A stretch of DNA of 29,502 bases. Origin: an uncultured Christensenellaceae bacterium (lineage in GTDB: Bacteria; Bacillota; Clostridia; Christensenellales; Christensenellaceae). The stretch lies in contig CAKROK010000022.1 of the NCBI GenBank assembly GCA_934373295.1, positions 1 to 29,502 on the forward strand, in the 5' to 3' direction. The notes beneath the pieces are model-generated. The model saw only the letters and a program-made list of their open reading frames with translations, ran no database searches and was not told where the DNA came from. Positions 13,332-22,598 of the stretch are shown one piece after another. The position numbers and the translations under genes are program-made. Positions within the stretch are counted from its first letter, which is position 1, and every line of letters begins with the position of its first letter.

Positions 13332-15308
13332 TTATTTTATGACGCCCTTTGCCTTAGCCACGACGTTTTCGACGGTGAAGCCGAACTCCTTAAAGAGGAT
13401 GCCGTTGGGAGCGGATGCGCCGAAGTGGTCGATGGTGACGGTATCGCCGTCAAGACCGACATACTTGCCCCAGCCGAACGAACAGCCCGCCTCGACCGCG
13501 ATCCTCGCCCTTACGGATGAGGGAAGGACGGATTCCTTATAGGCGCTGTCCTGCTCGTCAAACAGCTCCGTACAGGGCATGGACACGACTCTCGCCTTTA
13601 TGCCCTCGTTTGAAAGCTGCTCATAAGCCTTTACGCACAGGCTCAATTCGGAACCGGTGCCCATCAATATAACGTCGGGAGTACCCTCACAGTCTCTTAA
13701 AATATAGCCGCCCTTTAACGCCGCCTTGCCCGTCTCGTCATAGAGCGGGAGGCTCTGACGCGAAAGCGCTATTACGCTCGGTCCCTTTGCCGTGAGCGCG
13801 AATTCATACGCCGCGGCGACCTCGTGACCGTCCGCCGGTCTCCAGGTATAAGAGAAGGGTATCGCCCTGGATGCGGCGAGCTGCTCGATGGGCTCGTGCG
13901 TGGGGCCATCCTCGCCAACGCCTATGGAATCATGCGTCATGACGTATATCACGGGTATGCGCATCAATGCGGATAATCTCAGCGCGTGCTTTAAGTAGTC
14001 GGAGAATACGAAGAACGTCGCCACAAAGGGAAGCACGCCGCCGTGCAGGTACATTCCGTTGGCTATAGCCGCCATCGCGAACTCCCTTATGCCGTAATGG
14101 ATGTTCGAGCCGGCGTAGTTGTCATAGTTGAAGTACTCGCGCGCCTTTAACAGCGTGTTGTTCGAGGGAGCGAGGTCAGCCGAGCCGCCCATGAGCTGGG
14201 GCAGCTTGTCCGCGAGTTTGTTTAACACTATTCCGCTCGCCTGACGAGTCGCCATGCCCTTATCAAACTCATAGAGAGAGGGATCGTCGAAAATGCTCTT
14301 ATCCACGGGTGACATATACTGCTTATACAGCGCGGCCATCTCGGGATATTCCTTGGCGTATTCCTTCATCATAGCGTCCCAGCGCGTCTGTGCCTCGAGC
14401 GCTCTCTGACCCGCCTTTTTAGCCTCTGCGTACACCTCTTCGGGGACGTAGAATTCCTTATCCTCGGGCACACCCAGCGTCTTTTTGAGTATGCCTATCT
14501 TGTCGCCGAGCGGATTTCCGTGGCAGGCGGCCGTTCCCGCAACGGGCGGACAGCCGTAGCCGATGGTGGTGTGTATTATGATTATGGTGGGCTTCTGCGT
14601 CTCGGCCTTCGCGCGGGAGATAGCCGCGTCTATCGCGTCGACGTCCGTGTTGCCGTCCTTCACATAGATGACCTGCCAGCCGTATGCCTCAAAGCGCTTG
14701 CCGACGTCCTCGGTGAAGGTGGAATCCGTATCACCCTCTATTGAGATGTTGTTCTTGTCATAGAGCAATATGAGCTTGCCCAGCTTTAAGTGACCGGCGA
14801 GCGAGCAAGCCTCTGCGGATATGCCTTCCTCAAGACAGCCGTCGCCGCAAAGCGCGTAGGTGTAGTGGTCTACCACGTCATAATCGGGCTTGTTGAACGT
14901 CGCGCGTAAATGCGCCTCCGCCATAGCCATGCCCACGGCGTTAGCTATACCCATGCCCAGCGGGCCGGTGGTCGTCTCCACGCCGGCGGTGTGGCCGTAT
15001 TCGGGATGACCGGGGGTGTATGAGCCCCACTGACGGAAGCTCTTTAAATCGTCCATCTTCACGCCGTAGCCGTATATGTGGAACAAAGAGTAGAGCAGAG
15101 CGGAGCCGTGACCTGCGGACAGCACAAAACGGTCTCTGTTATCCCATTTTAAGTCCGCAGGGTTGTTTAAATAATGCTTCTGAAAGAGAGTATACGCCAT
15201 GGGCGCCGCGCCGAGGGGCAGGCCGGGGTGACCGGAGTTTGCCTTGTTGATGGTCTCGGCGGCGAGTACGCGGATGGTGTTGATGCTCGTCTGATCGATG
15301 TTTTTCAT
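13332..15308 (-). CDS. tkt: Transketolase
   Basis: The 658-residue product has the full three-domain transketolase arrangement and length. Features include SGHPGLPLGAAPMAY (25-39), HTAGVETTTGPLG, the TPP/Mg motif GDGCLEEG (155-162) with the later NNISIEGD, and HDSIGVGEDGPTHEPIEQLA in the pyrimidine domain. The C-terminal domain is complete. It exchanges two-carbon units between ketoses and aldoses in the non-oxidative pentose phosphate pathway. AGGAGGCTGA precedes the ATG. It is monocistronic, with a terminator directly after it. Confidence 0.97.
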   Translation of the reverse strand: MKNIDQTSINTIRVLAAETINKANSGHPGLPLGAAPMAYTLFQKHYLNNPADLKWDNRDRFVLSAGHGSALLYSLFHIYGYGVKMDDLKSFRQWGSYTPGHPEYGHTAGVETTTGPLGMGIANAVGMAMAEAHLRATFNKPDYDVVDHYTYALCGDGCLEEGISAEACSLAGHLKLGKLILLYDKNNISIEGDTDSTFTEDVGKRFEAYGWQVIYVKDGNTDVDAIDAAISRAKAETQKPTIIIIHTTIGYGCPPVAGTAACHGNPLGDKIGILKKTLGVPEDKEFYVPEEVYAEAKKAGQRALEAQTRWDAMMKEYAKEYPEMAALYKQYMSPVDKSIFDDPSLYEFDKGMATRQASGIVLNKLADKLPQLMGGSADLAPSNNTLLKAREYFNYDNYAGSNIHYGIREFAMAAIANGMYLHGGVLPFVATFFVFSDYLKHALRLSALMRIPVIYVMTHDSIGVGEDGPTHEPIEQLAASRAIPFSYTWRPADGHEVAAAYEFALTAKGPSVIALSRQSLPLYDETGKAALKGGYILRDCEGTPDVILMGTGSELSLCVKAYEQLSNEGIKARVVSMPCTELFDEQDSAYKESVLPSSVRARIAVEAGCSFGWGKYVGLDGDTVTIDHFGASAPNGILFKEFGFTVENVVAKAKGVIK

Positions 15309-15486
15309 TTCAGCCTCCTAAATAAGTTGGATTTAGATATTGAAAGGGATAAATCCCACATTTCCCAATTATACATAAAAAGTATATCACAAAATACGCA
15401 CAGAGTACAGGATAAATAATGCGCATATCATAAAAAAGTAAGCGGTAACAATTCTAATCGCGTTTTATCGCGCGGGAGGTGCTTTT

Positions 15487-16101
15487 TTGACTTCATATAT
15501 CTGGACGATCCTCATAGCGGCGGGGATAGTCGGCGGCATACTTTTAGGCAACGGTGAGCAGGTCGCGCTGGCGGCGATGGACTCCGCGACGGGCGCGGCG
15601 GCGGTGTGCCTGGGGATGCTGGGGACGTACATGCTGTGGATGGGCGTGATGAACGTGGCGCAGGAGGCAGGGCTTACGAAAAAGCTATCCGGGATATGCA
15701 AAAGGCCGCTGTCTGCGATATTTCGCGGAGTTAAGCGGGATTCGCGCGCGATGGAGATGATAGCCATGAACATCGCGGCGAATATGCTCGGAATGGGAAA
15801 CGCCGCCACGCCGTTCGGGCTTAAAGCGATGGAGCAGATGCAGGCGGATAACCCCTCTCCCGACACGCCCACGCACGATATGTGCGCCTTTCTCATATTA
15901 AACACCGCATCCGTGCAGCTATTGCCGCTCACGGTAATAGCCGTGCGCTCGGCGGCGATGAGCGCAAACCCCGCGGAGATCGCCCTGCCTGCGCTCATAA
16001 GCACAGCGGTCACTGCGGCGGCGGGGCTGCTTGCGGCGAAGCTGTGCGCACTGTTTTCAAAAAAATCAAAAAACAAGTCAAAAAAGGAGAGGGCGAAATG
16101 A
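15487..16101 (+). CDS. spmA: Spore maturation protein A
   Basis: The 204-residue multispanning membrane protein contains the SpmA landmarks: GEQVALAAMDSATGAAAVCL near the start, MLWMGVMNVAQEAGL, the AIFRGVKRDSRAMEMIAMN segment and NMLGMGNAATPFGLKAMEQ. SpmA acts with SpmB in dehydration of the spore core. It starts with TTG at 15487, six bases after GGAGGTG. Its stop overlaps the spmB start (ATGA), so the pair is translationally coupled. Its presence implies the host forms endospores. Confidence 0.95.
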   Translation: MTSYIWTILIAAGIVGGILLGNGEQVALAAMDSATGAAAVCLGMLGTYMLWMGVMNVAQEAGLTKKLSGICKRPLSAIFRGVKRDSRAMEMIAMNIAANMLGMGNAATPFGLKAMEQMQADNPSPDTPTHDMCAFLILNTASVQLLPLTVIAVRSAAMSANPAEIALPALISTAVTAAAGLLAAKLCALFSKKSKNKSKKERAK

Positions 16102-16613
16102 CGGCGGCGAGCTTAATAATGCCCGTGTTTTGCTGCGCGGTGCTCATATACGGGCTTTTTCGCAAAATAGATGTTTTCGGCGCGTTCGTGCGCGGGGCGA
16201 AGGGCGGCATTGCGATAGTCTTTCGCATAATGCCCTATGTAATAGGCATGGTCTTTGCGATAGATATTTTCAACGCCTCCGGACTTTTCGAATTGATCAC
16301 GAACGCAGTGGGCGGCGTGTTTGAGAGGGTGGGCATACCCGCGGAGCTCATACCCATAGCCGTTATGCGCCCGTTTTCCGGCGGCGCGTCCATAGGGCTG
16401 CTGACGGGCATATTGGCAAAATACGGCGCGGACAGCTTCACGGGGCGGGCGGCGAGCATATACATGGGCAGTACGGAGACGCTGATGTATACCGTGAGCC
16501 TGTATCTCGGCAGCGCGGGCATAAAAAAGACGCGGTATATCATCCCCGTGGGGGTGATGTGCGATGTATTGGGGATAATAATGTCGTGTTTGCTTGTTAA
16601 GCTACTATTTTAG
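16098..16613 (+). CDS. spmB: Spore maturation protein B
   Basis: The 171-residue product has several hydrophobic helices and the SpmB segments FGAFVRGAKGGIAIVFRIMP, AVMRPFSGGASIG and GSTETLMYTVSLYLGSAGIK (residues 126-145). It shares a nucleoside-transporter/Gate-like fold with SpmA and works with it in spore core dehydration. The start at 16098 has GGAGAGGGCG upstream and overlaps the spmA stop by 4 bp. The upstream open frame (from 15882) lies inside spmA and is not translated as such. Confidence 0.95.
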   Translation: MTAASLIMPVFCCAVLIYGLFRKIDVFGAFVRGAKGGIAIVFRIMPYVIGMVFAIDIFNASGLFELITNAVGGVFERVGIPAELIPIAVMRPFSGGASIGLLTGILAKYGADSFTGRAASIYMGSTETLMYTVSLYLGSAGIKKTRYIIPVGVMCDVLGIIMSCLLVKLLF

Positions 16614-16615
16614 CG

Positions 16616-16739
16616 AGACCGTCTAAAAGACCCGCCCTTCCGCTCTTTTTCTGCGACAGCCCTTGTCGGCGTACTAATATGTACAGCCTCCTGCGGACTG
16701 CTTGAAAAATAACGAAAAATCGGGCCTTTTATCCGGTCT
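16616..16739. repeat. R2 repeat, copy 1
   Basis: The core 16647-16722 matches 24704-24780 closely: TTTTCTGCGACAG, TTGTCGG, GTACTAATATGTAC, CCTCCTGCGGACTG. The arms AGACCG (16616-16621) and CGGTCT (16734-16739) bracket the unit. It contains the small hairpins CGACA/TGTCG and GTAC/GTAC. It may contribute to termination after spmB, but no long T-run follows. The rest of the gap up to metG holds only the metG promoter. Confidence 0.75.
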
Positions 16740-16833
16740 TTCTAGGAGTGCTGCTGTAAAAAGATGGAGAATGCTTTAAATTGCAGACCAAGTTTAAAGA
16801 CTAGCGATTATATTCAAACAAATGCGATAATAA

Positions 16834-16862
16834 TTGACTAAAGCCGCCTTTTGCGGTATATT
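16834..16862 (+). promoter_or_regulatory. Promoter of metG
   Basis: TTGACT (16834-16839), a 17-bp spacer and TATATT (16857-16862). The leader is only about 45 nt, so metG has no room for a T-box or other large riboregulator. Confidence 0.7.
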
Positions 16863-16915
16863 AAATATATGAAAATTTTTCTTTGACAATTTAGCGGATT
16901 AGGAGCGTAAATATA

Positions 16916-18889
16916 ATGGAAAGCAACAAGAGAAAATTTTACATCACCACGCCCATATACTACCCGAGCGACAAGCTGCACATCGGTCATACCTACTGCA
17001 CCGTTGCGGCGGACGCCATGGCGAGATTTAAGCGCCAGACGGGCTATGACGTGATGTTTTTGACAGGCTCGGACGAGCATGGGCAGAAGATAGAGAAGAT
17101 AGCCAAGGAAAAGGGCGTCACGCCCATAGAATACGTCGATGAGATCGTCGCGGGCATAAAGGACCTGTGGAAGCTCATGAACATAAGCTATGATGACTTC
17201 ATCCGGACGACCCAGCCCAGGCATGAGAAGTCCGTTCAGAAGATATTCAAGCAGCTCTATGACCAGGGCGATATCTACAAGGGCGAATACGAGGGATGGT
17301 ACTGCACCCCCTGCGAGTCGTTTTGGCTGGATAGACAGCTCGTGGACGGAAAATGCCCGGACTGCGGCAGACCCGTCCAAAAGACCAAGGAGGAAGCATA
17401 CTTCTTCAAGCTCTCCAAATATGCGGACAGGCTGATAGAGTATATCGAGACTCATCCCGATTTCATCCAGCCCGTATCCAGAAAGAACGAGATGCTTCAG
17501 AACTTCCTGCTGCCCGGTCTTGAGGACCTCTGCGTCTCAAGGACGTCCTTCACATGGGGCATCCCCGTCACCTTTGACGAAAAGCACGTAATATACGTCT
17601 GGGTGGACGCGCTCACGAACTACATAACCGCGCTCGGCTACGGCTCGGACGACGACAGCAAGTTCAAAAAATACTGGCCGGCGGATATCCACCTCGTTGG
17701 TAAGGAGATCGTGCGCTTCCATACGATAATATGGCCCATAATGCTCATGGCGCTGGGTCTGCCTCTGCCTAAGCAGGTGTTCGGTCACGGCTGGGTCATA
17801 TTAGAGGGCGGCAAGATGAGCAAGTCAAAGGGCAACGTCATAGACCCCGTAAAGCTCGCGGAGAGATACGGCGTGGATGCATTGAGATACTTCCTTTTAA
17901 GGGAGATGCCCCTCGGCTCGGACGCGCTGTTCTCCAATGAAAGACTGATAAGCAGGATAAACACAGACCTCGCGAACGACCTCGGCAACCTGCTCTCGCG
18001 CACCGTGGCGATGGTCGGAAAGTACTTTGACTATAAGCTGCCCGCGGATGCACAGCCTGCCGAAGAGGACGACGTATTAAAGAACATCGCAGCCGAGCTG
18101 CCCAAAAAGGTAGAACAGCTTGTGGACAAAATGCTGCTTGCGGACGCCCTTGAGGAGATTTGGCAGTACGTCCGCGCGATGAACAAGTATATCGACGTGA
18201 CGATGCCCTGGGCGCTCGCAAAGGACGAAGCCAAGAGGGACAGGCTCGCAAGCGTAATGTATAACCTCGTGGAGGGCCTTAGGATAGTCGGCGTGCTCAT
18301 CACTCCCTTTATCCCCGACACCGCGGAGAAGATGCGCGTTCAGCTGGGCGCGGATGAAGCCGACTTCACGTGGGAAAGCATTCAGGCATACGGCGGCGCG
18401 AAGGCGGGCACGGTGCTCGTAAAGGGCGAGCCGCTCTTCCCGAGAATAGACGTCGCTAAGGAGATCGAGGAGCTTGCGAAGATTTTAGCGCCCAAGGTCC
18501 CCGAGCCGCAAAAGGCCAAAGAAGCGGCGAAAGCCGAGGACGAGGCGGAGATGGAGCCCATCGAGCCGGAGATAGAGTTTGACGACTTCATGAAGGTCGA
18601 CCTGCGCGTAGGCAAGGTCGTCGCGGCGGAGGAAGTCAAAAAGTCGAGAAAGCTCTTACAGCTCACGGTAGAGGTCGGAAATGAGACGCGCACGATACTT
18701 TCGGGCATAAAGTCCACCTACAGCGCACAGGACATGGTCGGAAAGAACGTGATAATCGTCGCTAACCTAAAGCCCAGAAAGATGGCGGGCATAGAGAGCA
18801 AGGGCATGGTCCTGGCAGTCGGCGAGGGCGACGACATCGTCCTGCTTTCGCCCGAAAAGGAAGTCAAGAGCGGTATAAGGGTTTGCTGA
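16916..18889 (+). CDS. metG: Methionyl-tRNA synthetase
   Basis: The 657-residue product is a class I synthetase with HIGH at 22-25 and KMSKS at 300-304. A zinc knuckle is formed by Cys130, Cys133, Cys147 and Cys150 (CTPC...CPDC). A charged, Lys/Ala/Glu-rich linker follows, then a C-terminal EMAP/Trbp-like tRNA-binding domain from about residue 555 (FDDFMKVDLRVGKVVAAEEV). It attaches Met to tRNA-Met for initiation and elongation. Its stop codon overlaps the start of the tatD gene, so it heads a short operon of metG, tatD and radical SAM genes. Confidence 0.97.
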   Translation: MESNKRKFYITTPIYYPSDKLHIGHTYCTVAADAMARFKRQTGYDVMFLTGSDEHGQKIEKIAKEKGVTPIEYVDEIVAGIKDLWKLMNISYDDFIRTTQPRHEKSVQKIFKQLYDQGDIYKGEYEGWYCTPCESFWLDRQLVDGKCPDCGRPVQKTKEEAYFFKLSKYADRLIEYIETHPDFIQPVSRKNEMLQNFLLPGLEDLCVSRTSFTWGIPVTFDEKHVIYVWVDALTNYITALGYGSDDDSKFKKYWPADIHLVGKEIVRFHTIIWPIMLMALGLPLPKQVFGHGWVILEGGKMSKSKGNVIDPVKLAERYGVDALRYFLLREMPLGSDALFSNERLISRINTDLANDLGNLLSRTVAMVGKYFDYKLPADAQPAEEDDVLKNIAAELPKKVEQLVDKMLLADALEEIWQYVRAMNKYIDVTMPWALAKDEAKRDRLASVMYNLVEGLRIVGVLITPFIPDTAEKMRVQLGADEADFTWESIQAYGGAKAGTVLVKGEPLFPRIDVAKEIEELAKILAPKVPEPQKAKEAAKAEDEAEMEPIEPEIEFDDFMKVDLRVGKVVAAEEVKKSRKLLQLTVEVGNETRTILSGIKSTYSAQDMVGKNVIIVANLKPRKMAGIESKGMVLAVGEGDDIVLLSPEKEVKSGIRVC

Positions 18890-19671
18890 GCATTTTCGAT
18901 ACGCATGCGCATCTATTGAGCAGCCGTTTTGACGAGGACAGGCAGAGCGTATTAGACGAGCTTTCCCGTCAGGATGTGGTCGCGGTGGTGGAATGTGCTA
19001 CAAATGATAAGAATATCGACAGGGCGGTGGAGCTTTCAAACAGCTCACCGCTCGTTTTCGCGGCGGTGGGGGTGTATCCGCACGAGGCGGGCTGCTACAC
19101 CGATGCGCTTGAAAAAAAGCTGGAGCGGCTTTATAGGGAAAACCGCAGGGTCGTCGCGATAGGCGAGATCGGGCTGGATTATTACTATGAGGGCTGCTCG
19201 CACGAGCTGCAAAGAGACGTGCTCATTCGTCAGCTTTCGCTGGCGGAGCGCTTGGGCGCGCCCGTGTCCCTGCACTGCCGGGAGGCGTTCGGCGATATGA
19301 TGGACATCCTCAAAAAGCACAGCGTAAAGGGCGTCATGCACTGCTTTTCGGGCAGTATGGAGATGGCGAAGCAGCTCGTCGACATGGGCTTTTATTTCGG
19401 CATAGGCGGCTCACTAACGTTCAAAAACGCCGTGCGCACGCCCGCCGTCGCGGCAGCTCTGCCCGAGGACAGGATATTGCTCGAGACGGACAGCCCGTAC
19501 CTCGCGCCCGTCCCTCGGCGCGGCGAGAGAAACACGCCCGCGAATATAAAATACGTCGCGCAAAGGCTGGCTGAGCTAAAAAACACCACGGCGGAGCACA
19601 TCACGCAGGTATGCACAGAAAATGCATGCGCTTTTTTCGGCATAGATAAAAGTGAAATAAAAGCTTTTTAA
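18883..19671 (+). CDS. tatD: TatD-family metal-dependent deoxyribonuclease
   Basis: The 262-residue product is a TIM-barrel metallohydrolase with the TatD ligand set: DTHAHL at the N-terminus, GEIGLDYYY, SLHCREAF, MHCFSG and ETDSPYLAP. These enzymes show 3'-5' DNase activity and are linked to DNA repair or quality control. Translation begins at TTG 18883 or CTG 18886, overlapping the metG stop, with AAGG close upstream. metG-tatD adjacency is common in Gram-positive genomes. All metal ligands are present, so it should be active. Confidence 0.93.
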   Translation: MLSIFDTHAHLLSSRFDEDRQSVLDELSRQDVVAVVECATNDKNIDRAVELSNSSPLVFAAVGVYPHEAGCYTDALEKKLERLYRENRRVVAIGEIGLDYYYEGCSHELQRDVLIRQLSLAERLGAPVSLHCREAFGDMMDILKKHSVKGVMHCFSGSMEMAKQLVDMGFYFGIGGSLTFKNAVRTPAVAAALPEDRILLETDSPYLAPVPRRGERNTPANIKYVAQRLAELKNTTAEHITQVCTENACAFFGIDKSEIKAF

Positions 19672-19687
19672 AAGAAGGTGAATATAT

Positions 19688-20290
19688 ATGAAGGACAATG
19701 TTTACGTTTACGACTTTGACGGAAGCACGTACATCAACCTGACGAACAGATGCAACAACGCCTGCGATTTCTGCATAAGAAAGAACAAGATAGGCATAGA
19801 GGGCTATGACCTCTGGATAGAGCATGACGCGGCGGCGCAGGACGTCATAGACCAGCTGAAGCAAAAGGGCAGCGAGGACGGAAATATCGTCTTTTGCGGC
19901 TACGGCGAGCCTACATTAAACCTCGATGCGCTTAAAGAGGTCGCGAAGTTCGCCCACAGCATGGGCTATAAGACACGCCTTAACACCAACGGACTCGCAA
20001 ACGCGCAGTTTAAAAGGGATATCGTACCCGAGCTAAAAGGGCTCATAGACACCATATCCGTGAGCCTGAACGACTGCGACGCGAAAAAGTACGACGAGGT
20101 ATGCCACAGCCGCTTTGGCGAGGACGCGTTCGGCTACATGCTGGATTTCACCAAAAAGTGCGTCGAGCAGGGCATAGACACCGTCATGACGGTGGTGGAC
20201 GTCATACCGCAGGAGAACATCGATAAGTGCGAGCAGATCGCCAAAGGCGTGGGCGCGCGGTTCAGAGTGAGGAAATATTCGGACAAGTAA
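19688..20290 (+). CDS. TatD-associated radical SAM protein
   Basis: The 200-residue product is a short radical SAM enzyme. The cluster motif Cys22-x3-Cys26-x2-Cys29 (CNNACDFC) is followed by VFCGYGEPTL, the SAM-binding GGE-like strand, and TRLNTNGLAN. It lies 16 bp after tatD with an AGAAGGTG site. It fits the family named for this linkage, the TatD-associated radical SAM proteins. The reaction is unknown. No extra C-terminal cluster domain is visible, so it probably acts on a small molecule or a protein partner rather than through a SPASM-type relay. Confidence 0.9.
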   Translation: MKDNVYVYDFDGSTYINLTNRCNNACDFCIRKNKIGIEGYDLWIEHDAAAQDVIDQLKQKGSEDGNIVFCGYGEPTLNLDALKEVAKFAHSMGYKTRLNTNGLANAQFKRDIVPELKGLIDTISVSLNDCDAKKYDEVCHSRFGEDAFGYMLDFTKKCVEQGIDTVMTVVDVIPQENIDKCEQIAKGVGARFRVRKYSDK

Positions 20291-20328
20291 GCCGATTTTT
20301 AAATACGCTATAAACACGGAGGAGAAAA

Positions 20329-21234
20329 ATGATAAAAATCTATGATACGCAGTTTAAGGACGTTCACGCGGTCGCGGTCGAGACGCAGAAGGTGACGGCG
20401 CTGTACCTGCCCGAGCTGGGCGGAAAGCTGGCGTCCTTAATCGATAACCGCACGGGCAGGCAGTATCTCGAGCAGAATACCGGTGAAAAATATCAAAAGC
20501 TGTCCTATGCGGGCGATTACGTCAATGCCGAATGTGCGGCGTTTGACGACATGTTCCCCACTATCGATGCGTTCCGCTGCAACCAGTTCCCCTGGCAGGG
20601 CGTCGAGATGCCCGACCACGGCGAGGTCTGCGGACTGCCCTGGACATATGAGATAACGGAAAATGAGCTTCATATGTATACATACGGCGTGCGCTTCCCC
20701 TATCGCTTTGAAAAGTGGGTCGGTGAGGAAAACGGCAACATCGCGATGAGATATAAGGCGACGAATTTAAGCCCGTTCGACTTTGACTTCGTATATGCGG
20801 CGCACTGCATGGTCGCGGGCGAGGAGGGACTTGTCGTGACCACACCCTTTGAAAAGGGCGCGCAGTGTACGTATATTTTCGACAACAAGCTCGAGCTGCC
20901 CTATGGAAGAAAGTGCGAGTGGAACGGCCTCACGCTGCCCGCAAAGGGCGACGACCACGCCTACAAGTATTTCTTTGACGATCCCGCGCCCGAGGGCTGG
21001 TGCAAATGCGAATACCGCAACGGCGATTTCGTAAAGATGGTGTTTTGCGCGGATAAGCTCCCGTGGCTGGGTCTGTGGATAAACACGGGCGAGTTCAAGA
21101 ACATGTACAACGTGGCGATAGAGTGCTCGAGCGGCACGCACGACCGTCCGGATGTGGCGAGGATGCACGGCAAATTCTCCGTTCTTCCCGCGAACGGCAC
21201 GTATGAGTGGAAGCTGAACTTTGAAGTAAAATAA
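20329..21234 (+). CDS. Aldose 1-epimerase-like (galactose mutarotase-fold) protein
   Basis: The 301-residue product has the beta-sandwich pattern of the galactose mutarotase superfamily: VTALYLPELGGKLASLID near the start, FDDMFPTIDAF, then MPDHGEVCGLPWTYE, where the HGE stretch corresponds to the substrate-binding His region. YAAHCMV later supplies another His. It probably binds and epimerises a sugar or oligosaccharide end, but the divergent sequence leaves the substrate open. GGAGGAG lies before the ATG. It follows the radical SAM gene by 38 bp and may be part of the same transcript. A weak terminator follows. Confidence 0.8.
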   Translation: MIKIYDTQFKDVHAVAVETQKVTALYLPELGGKLASLIDNRTGRQYLEQNTGEKYQKLSYAGDYVNAECAAFDDMFPTIDAFRCNQFPWQGVEMPDHGEVCGLPWTYEITENELHMYTYGVRFPYRFEKWVGEENGNIAMRYKATNLSPFDFDFVYAAHCMVAGEEGLVVTTPFEKGAQCTYIFDNKLELPYGRKCEWNGLTLPAKGDDHAYKYFFDDPAPEGWCKCEYRNGDFVKMVFCADKLPWLGLWINTGEFKNMYNVAIECSSGTHDRPDVARMHGKFSVLPANGTYEWKLNFEVK

Positions 21235-21247
21235 TATGAAATTTCAG

Positions 21248-21282
21248 ACCGTCGAGATATATTTTCGGCGGTTTTTTAGTGA
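21248..21282 (+). terminator. Terminator after the mutarotase-like gene
   Basis: The stem ACCGTCGA.../...TTCGGCGGT is followed by TTTTTT, 14 bp after the stop codon. Confidence 0.65.
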
Positions 21283-21398
21283 AATCCTCCGGACAGACCG
21301 ATGAATGCGTCATTTTCATCTTTTGCAGAGTGGAGAAATGCACAAAAATAGGGGAGTGCAGTGAAAACGGCATAAAATAAGGGATTTGGGGGGATTGA

Positions 21399-21427
21399 TT
21401 CACAATGATAAATAAATCTGTTATAAT
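21399..21427 (+). promoter_or_regulatory. Promoter of the M50-like protease gene
   Basis: TTCACA (21399-21404), a 17-bp spacer and TATAAT (21422-21427). The start near 21434 excludes the in-frame ATG at 21405 and supports ATG 21459. Confidence 0.7.
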
Positions 21428-21458
21428 TATAGTGCAGAAAATGCATGAAGGGAGAAAA

Positions 21459-22598
21459 ATGATGGAAAACGCAAATAGAAAGAAGTGGCGGTATATCTCG
21501 ATGGCTTTTTCGCTGGCAGTTTATCTGCTGTGCGCAATTGCTATATCAAGAGTCGCCGTAGGGTACGTCTATGCGGAAATGCAGATATATGAGGTGTTTT
21601 TACTGCTGGTGGGCCTGTTCGCCGCGGTGAGCATAGCGCAGATACTTCAAACCATAATCCACGAGGCGGGGCATCTCGTGTTCGGGTTTATGAGCGGATA
21701 TAAGTTCGGCTCGTTTAGGATTTTCAGCTTTATGTGGGTAAAACGGAACGATAAAATAAAACTCTGTCGGCTTTCGATAGCGGGGACGGCGGGACAATGC
21801 CTGATGGCGCCGCCCGACATGGCGGATGGGAAAATCCCCGTAGTGCTCTACAACTTAGGCGGGTCGATAATGAACTTCGTCGTGAGCGGCATCGCGCTGG
21901 GCGTGTATTTTGCGATATCCCGCTCGTCGATATTCTGCGCATTATTGCCCGTATTTGCGCTTGTGGGCTTTGCCGCGGCGATATTAAACGGCGTTCCCAT
22001 GAAGACGGAATATATGAACAACGACGGCTATAACGCGCTCGAGCTGACGCGAAGCGCGGATGTAATGCGCGCTTTTTGGGTACAGATGAAGGTGGGAGAG
22101 GCTCTGAAAAACGGTGTGAGATTAAAAGACATGCCGGAGGAGTGGTTTGTTACACCTTCGGATGAGGACATGAAAAACGGCCTGATAGCGGCGATAGGCG
22201 TGCTCTCCTGCAACCGCATGATGGACGAGAGACGGTTTGACGAGGCGGACGCGCTCATGAAGCACATGCTTGAGATAGATAGCGGCATAGTGGGCAGCCA
22301 TCGCGGGCTGATGATATGCGACCGCATTTTCATAGAGCTTATCGGGCAAAATCGCAGGGACGTAATAGACGATATGCTGGACGACGCGCAAAAAAAGTTC
22401 ATGAAGAGGATGAAGAGCTTTATATCCGTCATCCGCACGGAGTACGCCTATGCGCTGCTGTATGAAAACGATAAAAAACGCGCAGAGATGCTGAAAGATC
22501 AGTTTGAAACGTGGGCGAAGTGCTATCCGTATCAAGCAGACGCGGCATCTGAGCGCGAATTGCTGGCGATGGCCGACCAAAGGGCGAATCAGGATTAA
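21459..22598 (+). CDS. M50-like site-2 membrane metalloprotease with C-terminal helical domain
   Basis: The 379-residue product has an N-terminal transmembrane helix (about 13-31) and a second helix carrying the zinc motif HEAGH (68-72). NLGGSIMNFVVSG and a later PMKTEYMNNDGYNALELT match the NxxG and DG elements of M50 proteases. From about residue 200 it is soluble and helical (VGEALKNG, RRFDEADALMKHMLEID), resembling a TPR-like helical repeat. Such enzymes cut substrates within the membrane. The substrate is unknown. AAGGGA lies five bases before ATG 21459. The gene overlaps the 3' end of the convergent dacF-like gene by 4 bp. Confidence 0.82.
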   Translation: MMENANRKKWRYISMAFSLAVYLLCAIAISRVAVGYVYAEMQIYEVFLLLVGLFAAVSIAQILQTIIHEAGHLVFGFMSGYKFGSFRIFSFMWVKRNDKIKLCRLSIAGTAGQCLMAPPDMADGKIPVVLYNLGGSIMNFVVSGIALGVYFAISRSSIFCALLPVFALVGFAAAILNGVPMKTEYMNNDGYNALELTRSADVMRAFWVQMKVGEALKNGVRLKDMPEEWFVTPSDEDMKNGLIAAIGVLSCNRMMDERRFDEADALMKHMLEIDSGIVGSHRGLMICDRIFIELIGQNRRDVIDDMLDDAQKKFMKRMKSFISVIRTEYAYALLYENDKKRAEMLKDQFETWAKCYPYQADAASERELLAMADQRANQD